In this document: in pieces, positions 1-9,768 of the stretch
How positions within the stretch are numbered: position 1 is the first letter of the stretch
How the letters are laid out: each line of letters begins with the position of its first letter
Source: Burkholderia pseudomultivorans
Lineage (GTDB): Bacteria > Pseudomonadota > Gammaproteobacteria > Burkholderiales > Burkholderiaceae
Direction of reading: 5' to 3'
Length of the DNA stretch: 64,000 nt
NCBI RefSeq assembly: GCF_001718415.1
Contig: NZ_CP013378.1
Coordinates: forward strand, 4,216,001 to 4,280,000
Made by a program: the position numbers and the translations under genes
The notes under the pieces: generated by a model
The model's input: only the letters and a program-made list of their open reading frames with translations
Told to the model about the DNA's origin: nothing
Databases searched by the model: none

Positions 1-799
<799 letters not shown>

Positions 800-853
800 G
801 ATCTGTCTCCGTTCGTTCGTGATGCGCCGCTTTCCGGCGGCGCGCAATCGGTT

Positions 854-1558
854 CTAATGCGGCAGCACCGCGCCGGTCGCCTGCCAGCGCGCGACGTAGC
901 CGGGCAGCTCGTGCATGTCGTCGAATACGTGGCGCGCGCCGATCCCGCGCAGCGCGTCGATCTGCGCGGCCGCCGCATGCCCGCCGCCGACGAAGCCGAG
1001 CACGGTCATGCCGGCCGCGGCCGCCGCGGTGATCCCGGTCGCGCTGTCCTCGACGACGAGGCACTGCGCGGGCGCGACGCCGAGCGCGTGCGCGGCCGCG
1101 AGATACACGTCGGGCGCCGGCTTCGGCCGCGCGACGGCGTCCGCGCAGAACAGCCGGTCGCCGAAGAAGCGCGCGAGGCCGGTGCGCGCGAGCGCCGCTT
1201 CGACGTAGCCGCGATAGCTGTTGCTCGCGCAGGCCTTGGTCAGCTCGATCGCCGCGAGCGCCGCGTCGATGCCGTCGACCATCGGTGCATGCACGGCCGC
1301 CGCTTCGACCGTGCGACGGATCGCGTCGACGTCGGCGGCGCTCAGCGTGCGGCCGACCGCCTCGCTCGCGCCGGCCAGCACGCGCTCGATGCGCAGCCCG
1401 AGCAGCGGCATCACGGCCGGCCGCGCATCGACGCCCGGCCAGCGCGCGTCGAGCTCGCGCACGAGCACGTCGGCGGCGACGGCCTCGCTGTCGATCAACA
1501 CGCCGTCGCAGTCGCAGATCAACGCGGCTGCGCCTTCGCCCGTCGCACCGGCGCTCAT
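854..1558 (-). CDS. HAD-superfamily sugar-phosphate phosphatase (beta-phosphoglucomutase-like)
   Basis: 234-residue haloacid-dehalogenase hydrolase. Motif I is DCDGVLIDSE near the N terminus (nucleophile and acid/base Asp pair), and motif IV is VVEDSATGI, both of the YieH/YfbT type that dephosphorylate small sugar phosphates. The ATG overlaps the stop of the upstream permease (ATGA), so translation is coupled to the transporter. A phosphatase placed among importer genes may remove dead-end phosphates made by the operon's kinase, or be a catabolic step; the substrate is not evident. The family call is firm and the role is inferred. Confidence 0.88.
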   Translation of the reverse strand: MSAGATGEGAAALICDCDGVLIDSEAVAADVLVRELDARWPGVDARPAVMPLLGLRIERVLAGASEAVGRTLSAADVDAIRRTVEAAAVHAPMVDGIDAALAAIELTKACASNSYRGYVEAALARTGLARFFGDRLFCADAVARPKPAPDVYLAAAHALGVAPAQCLVVEDSATGITAAAAAGMTVLGFVGGGHAAAAQIDALRGIGARHVFDDMHELPGYVARWQATGAVLPH

Positions 1559-2402
1559 TTGACGGCCCCGAACGTGAGCCCGCGCACCAGCTGCTTCTGC
1601 GACAGCCAGCCGACGATCAGGATCGGCGCGACCGCGAGCAGCGACGCGGCGGACAGCTTCGCCCAGAACAGCCCTTCGGGGCTCGAGTACGACGCGATGA
1701 ACACGGTCAGCGGCGCGGCGTTGGAGCTCGACAGGTTGATGCTCCAGAACGCCTCGTTCCACGACAGGATCACCAGGAGCAGCGCGGTCGACGCGAGCCC
1801 CGGCAGCGCCATCGGCATCAGCAGGTAGACGATCTCCTGCCACGTCGACGCACCGTCGATGCGCCCCGCTTCGAGAATGTCCTTCGGGATCTCGTTGAAG
1901 TACGTGAAGGTCATCCACACCGCGATCGGCAGGTTGATCAGCGTATAGACGATCACCAGGCCCGACACGGTATCGAGCAGCCCCGCGTTCTTCCACAGCA
2001 GGTAGATCGGCACCAGCACGCCGACCGACGGCATCATCTTGGTCGACAGCATCCACAGCAGCACCTTCTGCGTGCGCTGGTTCGGGAAGAACGCCATCGC
2101 GTAGGCGGCCGGCACCGCGAACAGCAGGCAGATCACCGTGACGCCCGCCGAGATCAGCACCGAGTTCCACGCGAACGCGAAGTAGTTGCTGCGCGCGAAC
2201 ACCTCGCGGAAGCTGTCGAGCGTCGGCATGAAGAACAGCGTCGACGCGTAGGCCTGCTGCTCGGTCTTGAACGCGGTGATCGCCATCCAGAAGATCGGGA
2301 AGAACAGCAGCAGCGCGATCAGCCATGCGAGCGTGCCGGGCAGCGCGCGCCGCACGAGATCGAACACGGCGGGCGCGCGCCGGTTTTCGAAAGTCAGGTC
2401 GC

Positions 2403-2406
<4 letters not shown>
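1555..2406 (-). CDS. Carbohydrate ABC transporter permease, MalG type
   Basis: 283-residue inner-membrane protein with about six hydrophobic segments, the first at LAWLIALLLFFPIFWMAI. The cytoplasmic EAA loop that contacts the ATPase is visible as EAGRIDGASTWQEIVYLLMP. It forms the translocation pore with the MalF-type partner encoded upstream. Both ends show ATGA overlaps, with the preceding permease and the following HAD gene, so the block is translationally coupled. The family is that of mannitol/sorbitol-type importers (SmoG-like), but specificity sits in the binding protein. Confidence 0.93.
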
Positions 2407-3350
<944 letters not shown>

Positions 3351-3433
3351 GATCGGAGTCCCTCCGGTTGACGCGCGGGCGCGAACGGCGCGCCCGCGTT
3401 GCCGCCGCGCCGTGCACGACGGCGCAGTCCGCG

Positions 3434-4759
3434 TTACTTCTGGTAGCCGGCCTGCCGCACCGCGCGATCGGCGGCGGCCTGTCCGGCGGCGAGCGCCTGG
3501 TCGACCGTCATCTGCCCGGCGACCGCACCCGCGATCGCCTGGCCGACCACCGTGCCGAACGACTGGAATTCAGGAATCCCGACGTACTGCACGCCCGTGT
3601 ACGGCACCTTCTTCAGCGACGGATCGTTCGGGTCGGCCGTCTCGATCGCCTTCAGCACGAAGTCCGAGAACGGCGCGGCCGTCTTGTACTCGGGCCGCTG
3701 ATAGGTCGACGTGCGCGTGCCCGGCGGCACCGACGCCCAGCCCTCGTCCTTGCCGACCATCTCGATGTACTGCTTCGAGGTCGCCCACGCGATGAACTTG
3801 CGCGCGGCGTCCTGCTGCTTCGAGGTCTTCGGGATCGCGAGCGCCCACGCCCACAGCCAGTGCGAGCCCTTCGGCGTGACGGCGACCGGTGCGGCCGCGA
3901 AGCCGATCCTGTCGGCCACCTGCGACTGCTGCTTGTTATAGAGCATCCCGGCCGCGACCGTCGCGTCGATCCACATCGCGCACTTGCCCGAAGCGGTCAG
4001 CGTCAGGTTCTCGTTGAAGCCGTTCGAGCTCGCGCCCGGCGGCCCGTTCTTCTTCAACAGGTCCACGTAGAACGTGATCGCCTTCTTCCATTCCGGCGAC
4101 GTGAGCTGCGCATGCCACTTCTCGTCGAACCAGCGGCCGCCGAACGTGTTCACGACGGTCGACACGTACGCCATGTTCTCGCCCCAGCCGGCCTTGCCGC
4201 GCAGGCAGATTCCGTAGGTGCCCTTCGACTTGTCGGTGAGCTTGTCGGCGAACTCGGCGATCTGGTCGTAGGTCGGCTGGTCGGGCATCTTCAGCCCCTT
4301 GGCCGCGAACAGGTCCTTGCGGTAGAACGTCATCGAGCTTTCGACGTAGAACGGCAGCGCATAGAGCTGGCCGTTGTACGACAGGCTGTCGCGCGCGGTC
4401 TTCACGATGTCGTTCAGGTCGTAGTCGGCCGGCAGCCCGGTGATCGGCGCAAGCCAGCCGCGCTTGCCCCACTGCGGCGTCTCGTAGGTGCCGATCGCCA
4501 TCACGTCGAACTGGCCGCTGCCGGTCGTGATGTCGGTCGTCGCGCGCTGGCGCAGCACGTTCTCCTCGAGAATCACCCAGTTCAGCTTGATGTCGGGGTT
4601 CGCCTTCTCGAACGCCGGCGACAGCTTCTTCAGCTCGATCATGTCGGGGTTGTTCAGCGTGGCGATCGTCAGCGTGCCCGCGCTCGCGGCGCCGGCAGCC
4701 GTCGCGAGCGCGACCGCGGCGAAGCGGCGGGCGGCGGCGGCGAGCATCGTTCGTTGCAT
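3434..4759 (-). CDS. Periplasmic sugar-alcohol binding protein of ABC transporter
   Basis: 441-residue solute-binding protein of the carbohydrate class (MalE/SmoE-like). A cleavable signal peptide runs to about residue 27 (AAGAASA then GTLTIATLNN). The mature protein starts with the strand and 'MIELKKLSPAFEKANPDIKLNWV' type lobe common to polyol binders. It captures substrate in the periplasm and delivers it to the two permeases downstream. Together with the dehydrogenase and tagatose-type kinase in the same operon it probably binds galactitol, sorbitol, mannitol or a similar hexitol; which one cannot be decided from sequence alone. Confidence 0.9.
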   Translation of the reverse strand: MQRTMLAAAARRFAAVALATAAGAASAGTLTIATLNNPDMIELKKLSPAFEKANPDIKLNWVILEENVLRQRATTDITTGSGQFDVMAIGTYETPQWGKRGWLAPITGLPADYDLNDIVKTARDSLSYNGQLYALPFYVESSMTFYRKDLFAAKGLKMPDQPTYDQIAEFADKLTDKSKGTYGICLRGKAGWGENMAYVSTVVNTFGGRWFDEKWHAQLTSPEWKKAITFYVDLLKKNGPPGASSNGFNENLTLTASGKCAMWIDATVAAGMLYNKQQSQVADRIGFAAAPVAVTPKGSHWLWAWALAIPKTSKQQDAARKFIAWATSKQYIEMVGKDEGWASVPPGTRTSTYQRPEYKTAAPFSDFVLKAIETADPNDPSLKKVPYTGVQYVGIPEFQSFGTVVGQAIAGAVAGQMTVDQALAAGQAAADRAVRQAGYQK

Positions 4760-4816
4760 GGCATGTCTCCTGTGATTGTTAGGGTCGTCGGTGTTGCGTG
4801 GTGTCGTTGCCGGCCG

Positions 4817-6157
4817 TCAGGCCGGCCGCTGCATTCCGCACGCGCGCGCGTAGTGCGCGATCACGTCGCGTATCCGGTGGCGCACCCACGCGCGCGGCTC
4901 GTGCGCGAGCCCGCCCGTGCGGCACGCCGCGTAGACGTCCGGCAGCCACTGCGCGACGAGCGTCTCGGGCACCGGCTGCCGCGCGAGATTGCCGAACAGC
5001 CGCTCGACCGCGGCCGCGACCGCCGGCTGCAGCCAGTAGTAGCGGATCCGGTCGCTGTAGCTGAACTGGCGCGCGAGCCGTTGTGCGGTCTCGTCGCCAC
5101 GGTAGTAAGGCGCCCAGTGCTCGGGCTGCGCGCGCATCGCTTCGTCGACGACCTCGCGCAGCCGCGAGCGCCCGGCCGCGTCGTCGATCAGCGCGTCCTC
5201 GATGAAGCTCAGCGCGAACAGCGCCTCGCGCAGCGCGAAGGTCAGCGCGGGGCCGACCTTCAGGATCGCGAAGTGGTCGCGCACGAGCGCGGCGAGCGCG
5301 CCCTCGGTCTGGTAGTCGGTCGAGTGCGCCTCGAACACGAGGCGCGGCGTGCGCAGGATGCTCGCGCCGAGCGACGCGGCCTTCGCGCTGTCGTAGTCGA
5401 GCACGTGGCGATCGTCGAAGTCGACGCCGGGCTGCGCGACGATCGCCACGACGCGCGTCCACGCGCCGTCGAGCCCGGCCGCCGCGAACGCGGCGCGATG
5501 CGCGTCGAGCGTCGCCGCGATACTGTCGCTGCGCGTGACCGCGATCTGCGCGATCGCGTCGCCGCCGGATTCGCCGCCCGGCGTCGGCACCTCGGTGCCG
5601 ATCACGTAGACGGGCGCGACGCCGGCGCGCGACGCCGCCTCTTCGGCTGCACGGCACAGCTCGGCCGCGCGCGCGGCGATCGTGCGGTCGTCGAGCGGCG
5701 CCGGATCGTCCGCGCAGGCCATGCTCGCGTCGAGGTGGATCTTCTCGAACCCGGCTTCGACATACGCGGCGACCATCGCGCAGGCCTCGCGCATCGCGTC
5801 GGCCGCGCGGCGGTGCCGCCACGGGTTCGGGCCGAGATGGTCGCCGCCGAGCACGAGCGCCGACGGCGCGAGCCCGCAGCGCGCGGCGATCGCGTCGACG
5901 TCGCGCCGGAAATCGGCGGGCGTCATGCCCGTATAGCCGCCGAGATGATTCACCTGGTTGCAGGTCGCCTCGATCAGCAGCGGCGAGCCGTCCGCACGCG
6001 CGGCTTCGCATGCGGCCTCCAGCACCAGCCGGTGCGCGCTGCAGACCGCATAGATGCCGCGCTGCGCGTCGGCCCGGTTCGCGTCGAAGATCATCCGCAG
6101 CACGGCCTGCGCATGCGCGCCGTGCACGCGCTCGGCGACGGTCGTCAGGCCGGACAT
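4817..6157 (-). CDS. GatZ/KbaZ-family protein, probable D-tagatose-6-phosphate 4-epimerase
   Basis: 446-residue member of the GatZ/KbaZ family (Pfam PF08013). The start SGLTTVAERVHG, the EATCNQVNHLGGYTGMTP segment and the GGDHLGPNPW motif with nearby acidic and histidine residues are characteristic. In enteric bacteria GatZ/KbaZ assists the tagatose-bisphosphate aldolase GatY/KbaY. In Agrobacterium a stand-alone relative epimerises D-tagatose 6-phosphate to D-fructose 6-phosphate. No GatY/KbaY partner is present in this operon, while a PfkB kinase overlaps its start by 13 bp, which favours the epimerase role. The family is firm; the exact reaction is inferred from context. Confidence 0.85.
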   Translation of the reverse strand: MSGLTTVAERVHGAHAQAVLRMIFDANRADAQRGIYAVCSAHRLVLEAACEAARADGSPLLIEATCNQVNHLGGYTGMTPADFRRDVDAIAARCGLAPSALVLGGDHLGPNPWRHRRAADAMREACAMVAAYVEAGFEKIHLDASMACADDPAPLDDRTIAARAAELCRAAEEAASRAGVAPVYVIGTEVPTPGGESGGDAIAQIAVTRSDSIAATLDAHRAAFAAAGLDGAWTRVVAIVAQPGVDFDDRHVLDYDSAKAASLGASILRTPRLVFEAHSTDYQTEGALAALVRDHFAILKVGPALTFALREALFALSFIEDALIDDAAGRSRLREVVDEAMRAQPEHWAPYYRGDETAQRLARQFSYSDRIRYYWLQPAVAAAVERLFGNLARQPVPETLVAQWLPDVYAACRTGGLAHEPRAWVRHRIRDVIAHYARACGMQRPA

Positions 6158-7104
6158 GCGACACCTCGTTCGGTCAGGAAACGGTCGATTTCGGCGGCGC
6201 TGCTGTTGCCCTCCATCGGGCCGCGCCGCGTGACGGCGATCGCGCCGGCCGCATTCGCGCGGCGCAGCGCGACGTCGATCGGCGCGCCGGCGACGAGGCT
6301 CGCGACCAGCGTACCGCCGAAGCAGTCGCCGGCGCCGGTCGGATCGACCTCGTCGACCGGCCAGGCCGGCGCGTCGACGCGGCTCGCGCGATCGAACGCG
6401 ACGCTGCCGGCCGCGCCGCGCTTGAGCACCACGCGTTCGAGCAGCGGATGCGTCGCGAGCAGGCCGGCGATCGCGCGCTCGGCCGGCTGCGGCCCGCAGA
6501 AGAACGGCAGGTCGGCCTCGCTCGGCAGGAACAGGTGGCAGGCCGCGAGCATCTCGTCGAGCGCCGCGCGCATCGGGCGGAAGCTCAGCATTTCACGGCG
6601 CACGTTCGGGTCGAACGAGATCTTCGCGCCGACGCGCGCCGCCTCGATCACGCCGCGCTGCACGGCCGCGATCGCCGATTCGCTCGTCAGCGACGAGCCC
6701 ATCACGTGGAAATAGCGGCAGCCGTCGAACATCGACGCGTCGACGTCGGACGCATCGACGCAGGCGGCCGCACTCGTCGCGAGACTGAATACGAAACTGC
6801 GCGAACCGTCGTCGCGGTAGGCGACGAAGGCGGTGCCGGTCGGACGTTCGACGCGGCGGATCCGCGCGACGTCGACGCCGTCGCGTTCGAGCCGCGCGAC
6901 GATTGCATCGCCGAACGCGTCGCGGCCGACGCAGCCCGCATACGCGACGCGCGCGCCGAGCCGCGCGGCCTGGTCCGCGAAGATCGCGGGCGCGCCGCTC
7001 GGAAACGGCCCCGCGAACAGGCCCGGCGCATCGAAGCCCTGGCCGCGCTCGGCGGCGACGAATTCGGCCAGCAGTTCGCCGGCGACCACGATCTCGGCCA
7101 TCAT
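6145..7104 (-). CDS. PfkB-family ketohexose kinase, probable D-tagatose kinase
   Basis: 319-residue ribokinase-family sugar kinase. The C-terminal PfkB signature DPTGAGDCFGGTL holds the anion hole and catalytic Asp; the N-terminal glycine-rich region is GLFAGPFPSGAPAIFADQAARLG. It should phosphorylate the keto sugar made by the neighbouring dehydrogenase. The gene overlaps the GatZ-family gene by 13 bp and follows the dehydrogenase by 99 bp. Pairing of a PfkB kinase with PF08013 matches the known galactitol/altritol route through D-tagatose; fructokinase is the main alternative. Confidence 0.87.
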   Translation of the reverse strand: MMAEIVVAGELLAEFVAAERGQGFDAPGLFAGPFPSGAPAIFADQAARLGARVAYAGCVGRDAFGDAIVARLERDGVDVARIRRVERPTGTAFVAYRDDGSRSFVFSLATSAAACVDASDVDASMFDGCRYFHVMGSSLTSESAIAAVQRGVIEAARVGAKISFDPNVRREMLSFRPMRAALDEMLAACHLFLPSEADLPFFCGPQPAERAIAGLLATHPLLERVVLKRGAAGSVAFDRASRVDAPAWPVDEVDPTGAGDCFGGTLVASLVAGAPIDVALRRANAAGAIAVTRRGPMEGNSSAAEIDRFLTERGVACPA

Positions 7105-7203
7105 GCGAGCCCTCGTGCGACGCGCGCCGCATCGTGCGACGCGCGGGCTGTCGGCAGGCAGGGCGGAATCGCGCAGGCGGCGGCGCAGACGGACGATGCC
7201 ATG

Positions 7204-7980
7204 TCAGCTCATCCAGTTGCCGCCGTCGACGTTCAGCGTCTGGGCGGTGATGTAATCGGCGTCGGCCGACGCGAGGAACAGCGCAGCGCCCGTCAGGTCG
7301 CCCGGCACGCCCATGCGGCCGAGCGGCACCGCTTCGCCGACGAGCCGCTTCTTCTCGCCGAGCGGCCGGTTTTCGTAGCGCGCGAACAGCGCGTCGACCT
7401 GCTCCCACATCGGCGTGTCGACCACGCCCGGCGCGATGCCGTTGACGTTGATCCGGTGCGGCGCGAGCGCGAGCGCGGCCGACTGCGTATAGCTGATCAC
7501 GGCCGCCTTCGTCGCGCAGTAGTGCGAGACGAGCGCCTCGCCGCGCCGGCCGGCCTGCGACGACATGTTGACGATCTTGCCGCCGCGCCCCTGCTCGACC
7601 ATCCGCTGCGCGACCGCCTGCATCAGGAAGAACATGCCCTTCACGTTGACCGCGAACAGCCGGTCGAACACGTCCCACGATTCGTCGAGGATCGGACGCA
7701 TGTCGAACAACGCCGCGTTGTTGAACAGGATGTCGACGCCGCCGAAGCGCTCGACCGCGGTCGCGACGATGCGCTCGATGTCGTCGCGACGCGTGACGTC
7801 GGCGGTGACGGCCACCGCGCGGCCGGGATGGGTCTCGACGAGTTTCGCAAGCGAGCCGCTCGGCGGCTTCACGTCGACCAGCACGCAGCGCGCGCCCTCG
7901 TCCAGATAGCGTTGCGCGACCGCTTCGCCGATGCCGCTTGCGGCGCCCGTCAGGATCGCGACCTTGTCTTCCAGTCTCAC
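7204..7980 (-). CDS. SDR-family polyol dehydrogenase (galactitol/sorbitol 2-dehydrogenase type)
   Basis: 258-residue short-chain dehydrogenase, NAD(P)-binding motif TGAASGIG near the N terminus, NNAALF, and catalytic Ser with YCATK (Tyr-x-x-x-Lys). It resembles the sorbitol/galactitol dehydrogenases that oxidise C2 of a hexitol to the ketose. I place the start at GTG 7980 (VRLEDKVAILTG) because a GGAG box sits 7 nt upstream and the fold begins there; the longer open frame upstream is not SDR-like. It is the first gene of the operon. Exact substrate uncertain. Confidence 0.9.
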   Translation of the reverse strand: MRLEDKVAILTGAASGIGEAVAQRYLDEGARCVLVDVKPPSGSLAKLVETHPGRAVAVTADVTRRDDIERIVATAVERFGGVDILFNNAALFDMRPILDESWDVFDRLFAVNVKGMFFLMQAVAQRMVEQGRGGKIVNMSSQAGRRGEALVSHYCATKAAVISYTQSAALALAPHRINVNGIAPGVVDTPMWEQVDALFARYENRPLGEKKRLVGEAVPLGRMGVPGDLTGAALFLASADADYITAQTLNVDGGNWMS

Positions 7981-8065
7981 TGGTGTCTCCGGTTCGTTCT
8001 GCTGTACGACGGCCGCGAAGTGAGCGAACGCTCGCGGCACGAACAATTGCTCTGTTGGTGGTCGA

Positions 8066-8094
8066 ATGATCGGATACGCGATTCGCGCTGTCAA
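8066..8094 (-). promoter_or_regulatory. Candidate sigma-70 promoter of the polyol operon
   Basis: On the minus strand a perfect -35 TTGACA (8094-8089) is followed by a 17-bp spacer and GATCAT (8071-8066), a 4/6 match to the -10 consensus. Transcription would start near 8059, giving a leader of about 80 nt to the GTG of the dehydrogenase. A palindrome GAGCGAACGCTC at 8022-8033 lies in that leader and could be an operator. No sugar-responsive regulator is encoded beside it. Confidence 0.45.
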
Positions 8095-8270
8095 GGCGGG
8101 ACGACAGCTTTCGATGATGCGCCGCCGCACGGCGGCGTGCGGTCTCGGGCCGCGACGCAGGCCCGGCAATGTGCTTTGCGTGTCGATGCGGTGCGGCGGG
8201 CGTGGCGGAAACAGGGCTGGATGGCGCGCCGGGGAAGAAACGGGGCGGAAATCGGGCTGCACGGGAAGGC

Positions 8271-8292
8271 GATACGTTATATCATCGCCGTA
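8271..8292 (+). promoter_or_regulatory. Candidate Zur box / -10 region of the zur-znuACB operon
   Basis: The sequence gatacGTTATAtcATc matches the left half of the Zur operator (GTTATA-N-TATAAC) but the right half is poor. It sits about 30 bp ahead of the zur ATG and overlaps a TATATC that could be the -10. Autoregulation by zinc is usual for zur-znu operons. The call is weak because only one half-site is good. Confidence 0.3.
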
Positions 8293-8318
8293 CTCCGTTT
8301 CATCGCCTGCTTGACGCC

Positions 8319-8780
8319 ATGGCTACCTCCTCCTCCCTCGCCGCCCGGCTGTCCCGGGCCGACGCATTTGCCGCCGAGCACGGGCTCGCCTGGACGCCGC
8401 TGCGCCGCCAGGTCTACGAGCACGTGCTCGCCGCGCAGCGCCCGATCGGCGCATACGACCTGCTCGCCGAACTCGAACCGAAGCGCGGCCGCGTGCCGCC
8501 CACGACCGTCTATCGCGCGCTCGACTTCCTCGTCGAGCACGGCTTCATCCACCGGATCGAGTCGAAGAACGCGTTCTTCGCGTGCTGTGAAATCGGCGTG
8601 CCGCACGAAGGCCAGTTCCTGATCTGCGACGCGTGCGGCGACACCGTCGAGATTCCCGGCGGCGACCTCGCGAAGCAGCTGTCGTCGACCGAGCCCGCGC
8701 ACGGTTTCGAAGTGCATCACCAGGTCGTCGAGCTGAGCGGCCTGTGCGGCCACTGCAAGCGCAAGCCCGCCCAGCGCTGA
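8319..8780 (+). CDS. zur: Zinc uptake regulator Zur (Fur family)
   Basis: 153-residue Fur-family repressor. The N-terminal winged helix includes TPLRRQVYEHVL and VPPTTVYRALDFLVEHGFIHRIES. The C-terminal dimerisation half carries CDACGD and CGHCKR, the paired CxxC structural zinc site. I start at ATG 8319, which aligns with family length; the upstream in-frame extension is long and unlike Fur proteins. The znuA, znuC and znuB genes follow directly, so it most likely represses this operon when zinc is sufficient. Confidence 0.93.
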   Translation: MATSSSLAARLSRADAFAAEHGLAWTPLRRQVYEHVLAAQRPIGAYDLLAELEPKRGRVPPTTVYRALDFLVEHGFIHRIESKNAFFACCEIGVPHEGQFLICDACGDTVEIPGGDLAKQLSSTEPAHGFEVHHQVVELSGLCGHCKRKPAQR

Positions 8781-8826
8781 CGTCGATCGCGCGGCGCGTG
8801 CGCCGCCCCTTCCAACGAGGAGTTCC

Positions 8827-9768
8827 ATGTCCATTGCCCTGAAGCGCGCGCCGCTGCGCGCCCTGTCGCCCGTTCGTCGTTCCACCGCGTCGCGCGCGCT
8901 GCGCTGGCTCGCCGCCGGCGTCGCCGCGCTGTCGCTCGCGGCGCCTGCGCTCGTGCAGGCCGCGCCCGTCAATGTCGTCGCCGCGGAGAATTTCTACGGC
9001 GACGTCGTCACGCAGATCGGCGGCAGCCACGTCGCGGTCACCAGCATCCTCAGCAATCCCGACCAGGATCCGCACCTGTTCGAGGCGAGCCCGAAGACGG
9101 CCCGCGCGCTGCAGCATGCGCAGCTCGTGATCTACAACGGCGCCGCCTATGATCCGTGGATGGCCAAGCTGCTCGGCGCGTCGAAACAGGCGAAGCGCGC
9201 GACGATCGTCGTCGCCGACCTGGTCGGCAAGAAGGCCGGCGACAACCCGCACCTGTGGTACGACCCGGCGACGATGCCGGCCGCCGCGCGCGCGATCGCG
9301 ACCGAGCTCGGCCGCGCCGATCCGGCCAACAAGGCCGAATACGATGCGAACCTGCAGAAGTTCATCGCCTCGCTGAAACCCGTCGACGACAAGGTCGCCG
9401 CGCTGCGCGCGCAGTACAAGGGCGCGCCCGTGACGGCCACCGAGCCCGTGTTCGGCTACATGGCCGACGCGATCGGCCTCGAGATGCGCAACCAGCGCTT
9501 CCAGCTCGCGACGATGAACGACACCGAGGCGAGCGCGCAGGACGTCGCCGCATTCGAGAAGGATCTGCGCGACAAGCAGGTTCGCGTGCTGATCTACAAC
9601 AGCCAGGCCGAGGAAGCGATGACCCGGCGGATGCTGAAGATCGCGCGCGACAGCGGCGTGCCGACGGTCAGCGTCACCGAGACGCAGCCGGCCGGCAAGA
9701 CCTTCCAGCAATGGATGGCCGCGCAGCTCGACGCGCTCGGCAATGCGCTTTCCACCGGCAAGAAATGA
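8827..9768 (+). CDS. znuA: Periplasmic zinc-binding protein ZnuA-like
   Basis: 313-residue cluster A-I metal-binding protein with a signal peptide ending near VQAAP (residues 40-42). Likely ligands are the His of NPDQDPHLFEASPK, the His of GDNPHLWYDP, an acidic residue in TATEPVFGYMADAIGL and the Glu of VSVTETQP. Classical ZnuA has a His at the third position and a long His-rich loop before the second ligand; here the third is Glu and the loop is only a short LVGKKAG. The zinc assignment rests on the adjacent zur. The stop overlaps the znuC start (ATGA). Confidence 0.88.
   Translation: MSIALKRAPLRALSPVRRSTASRALRWLAAGVAALSLAAPALVQAAPVNVVAAENFYGDVVTQIGGSHVAVTSILSNPDQDPHLFEASPKTARALQHAQLVIYNGAAYDPWMAKLLGASKQAKRATIVVADLVGKKAGDNPHLWYDPATMPAAARAIATELGRADPANKAEYDANLQKFIASLKPVDDKVAALRAQYKGAPVTATEPVFGYMADAIGLEMRNQRFQLATMNDTEASAQDVAAFEKDLRDKQVRVLIYNSQAEEAMTRRMLKIARDSGVPTVSVTETQPAGKTFQQWMAAQLDALGNALSTGKK

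Larger units (their letters stand above)
7981..8318. other. Divergent intergenic region between polyol operon and zur
   Basis: About 340 bp without a supportable gene. It carries the candidate leftward promoter for the polyol operon (8066-8094), the short palindrome at 8022-8033 and, next to zur, an AT-richer patch around 8271-8292 that could hold the zur promoter and operator. An open frame reading into zur from 8169 is a GC-rich upstream extension, not coding evidence. Confidence 0.6.

Noticed and set aside
7113..7145. Direct repeat TCGTGCGACGCGCG twice in the kinase-dehydrogenase gap
   Set aside because: Two short GC-rich copies only, inside an operon spacer, with no sign of a hairpin or operator; likely chance in this composition.
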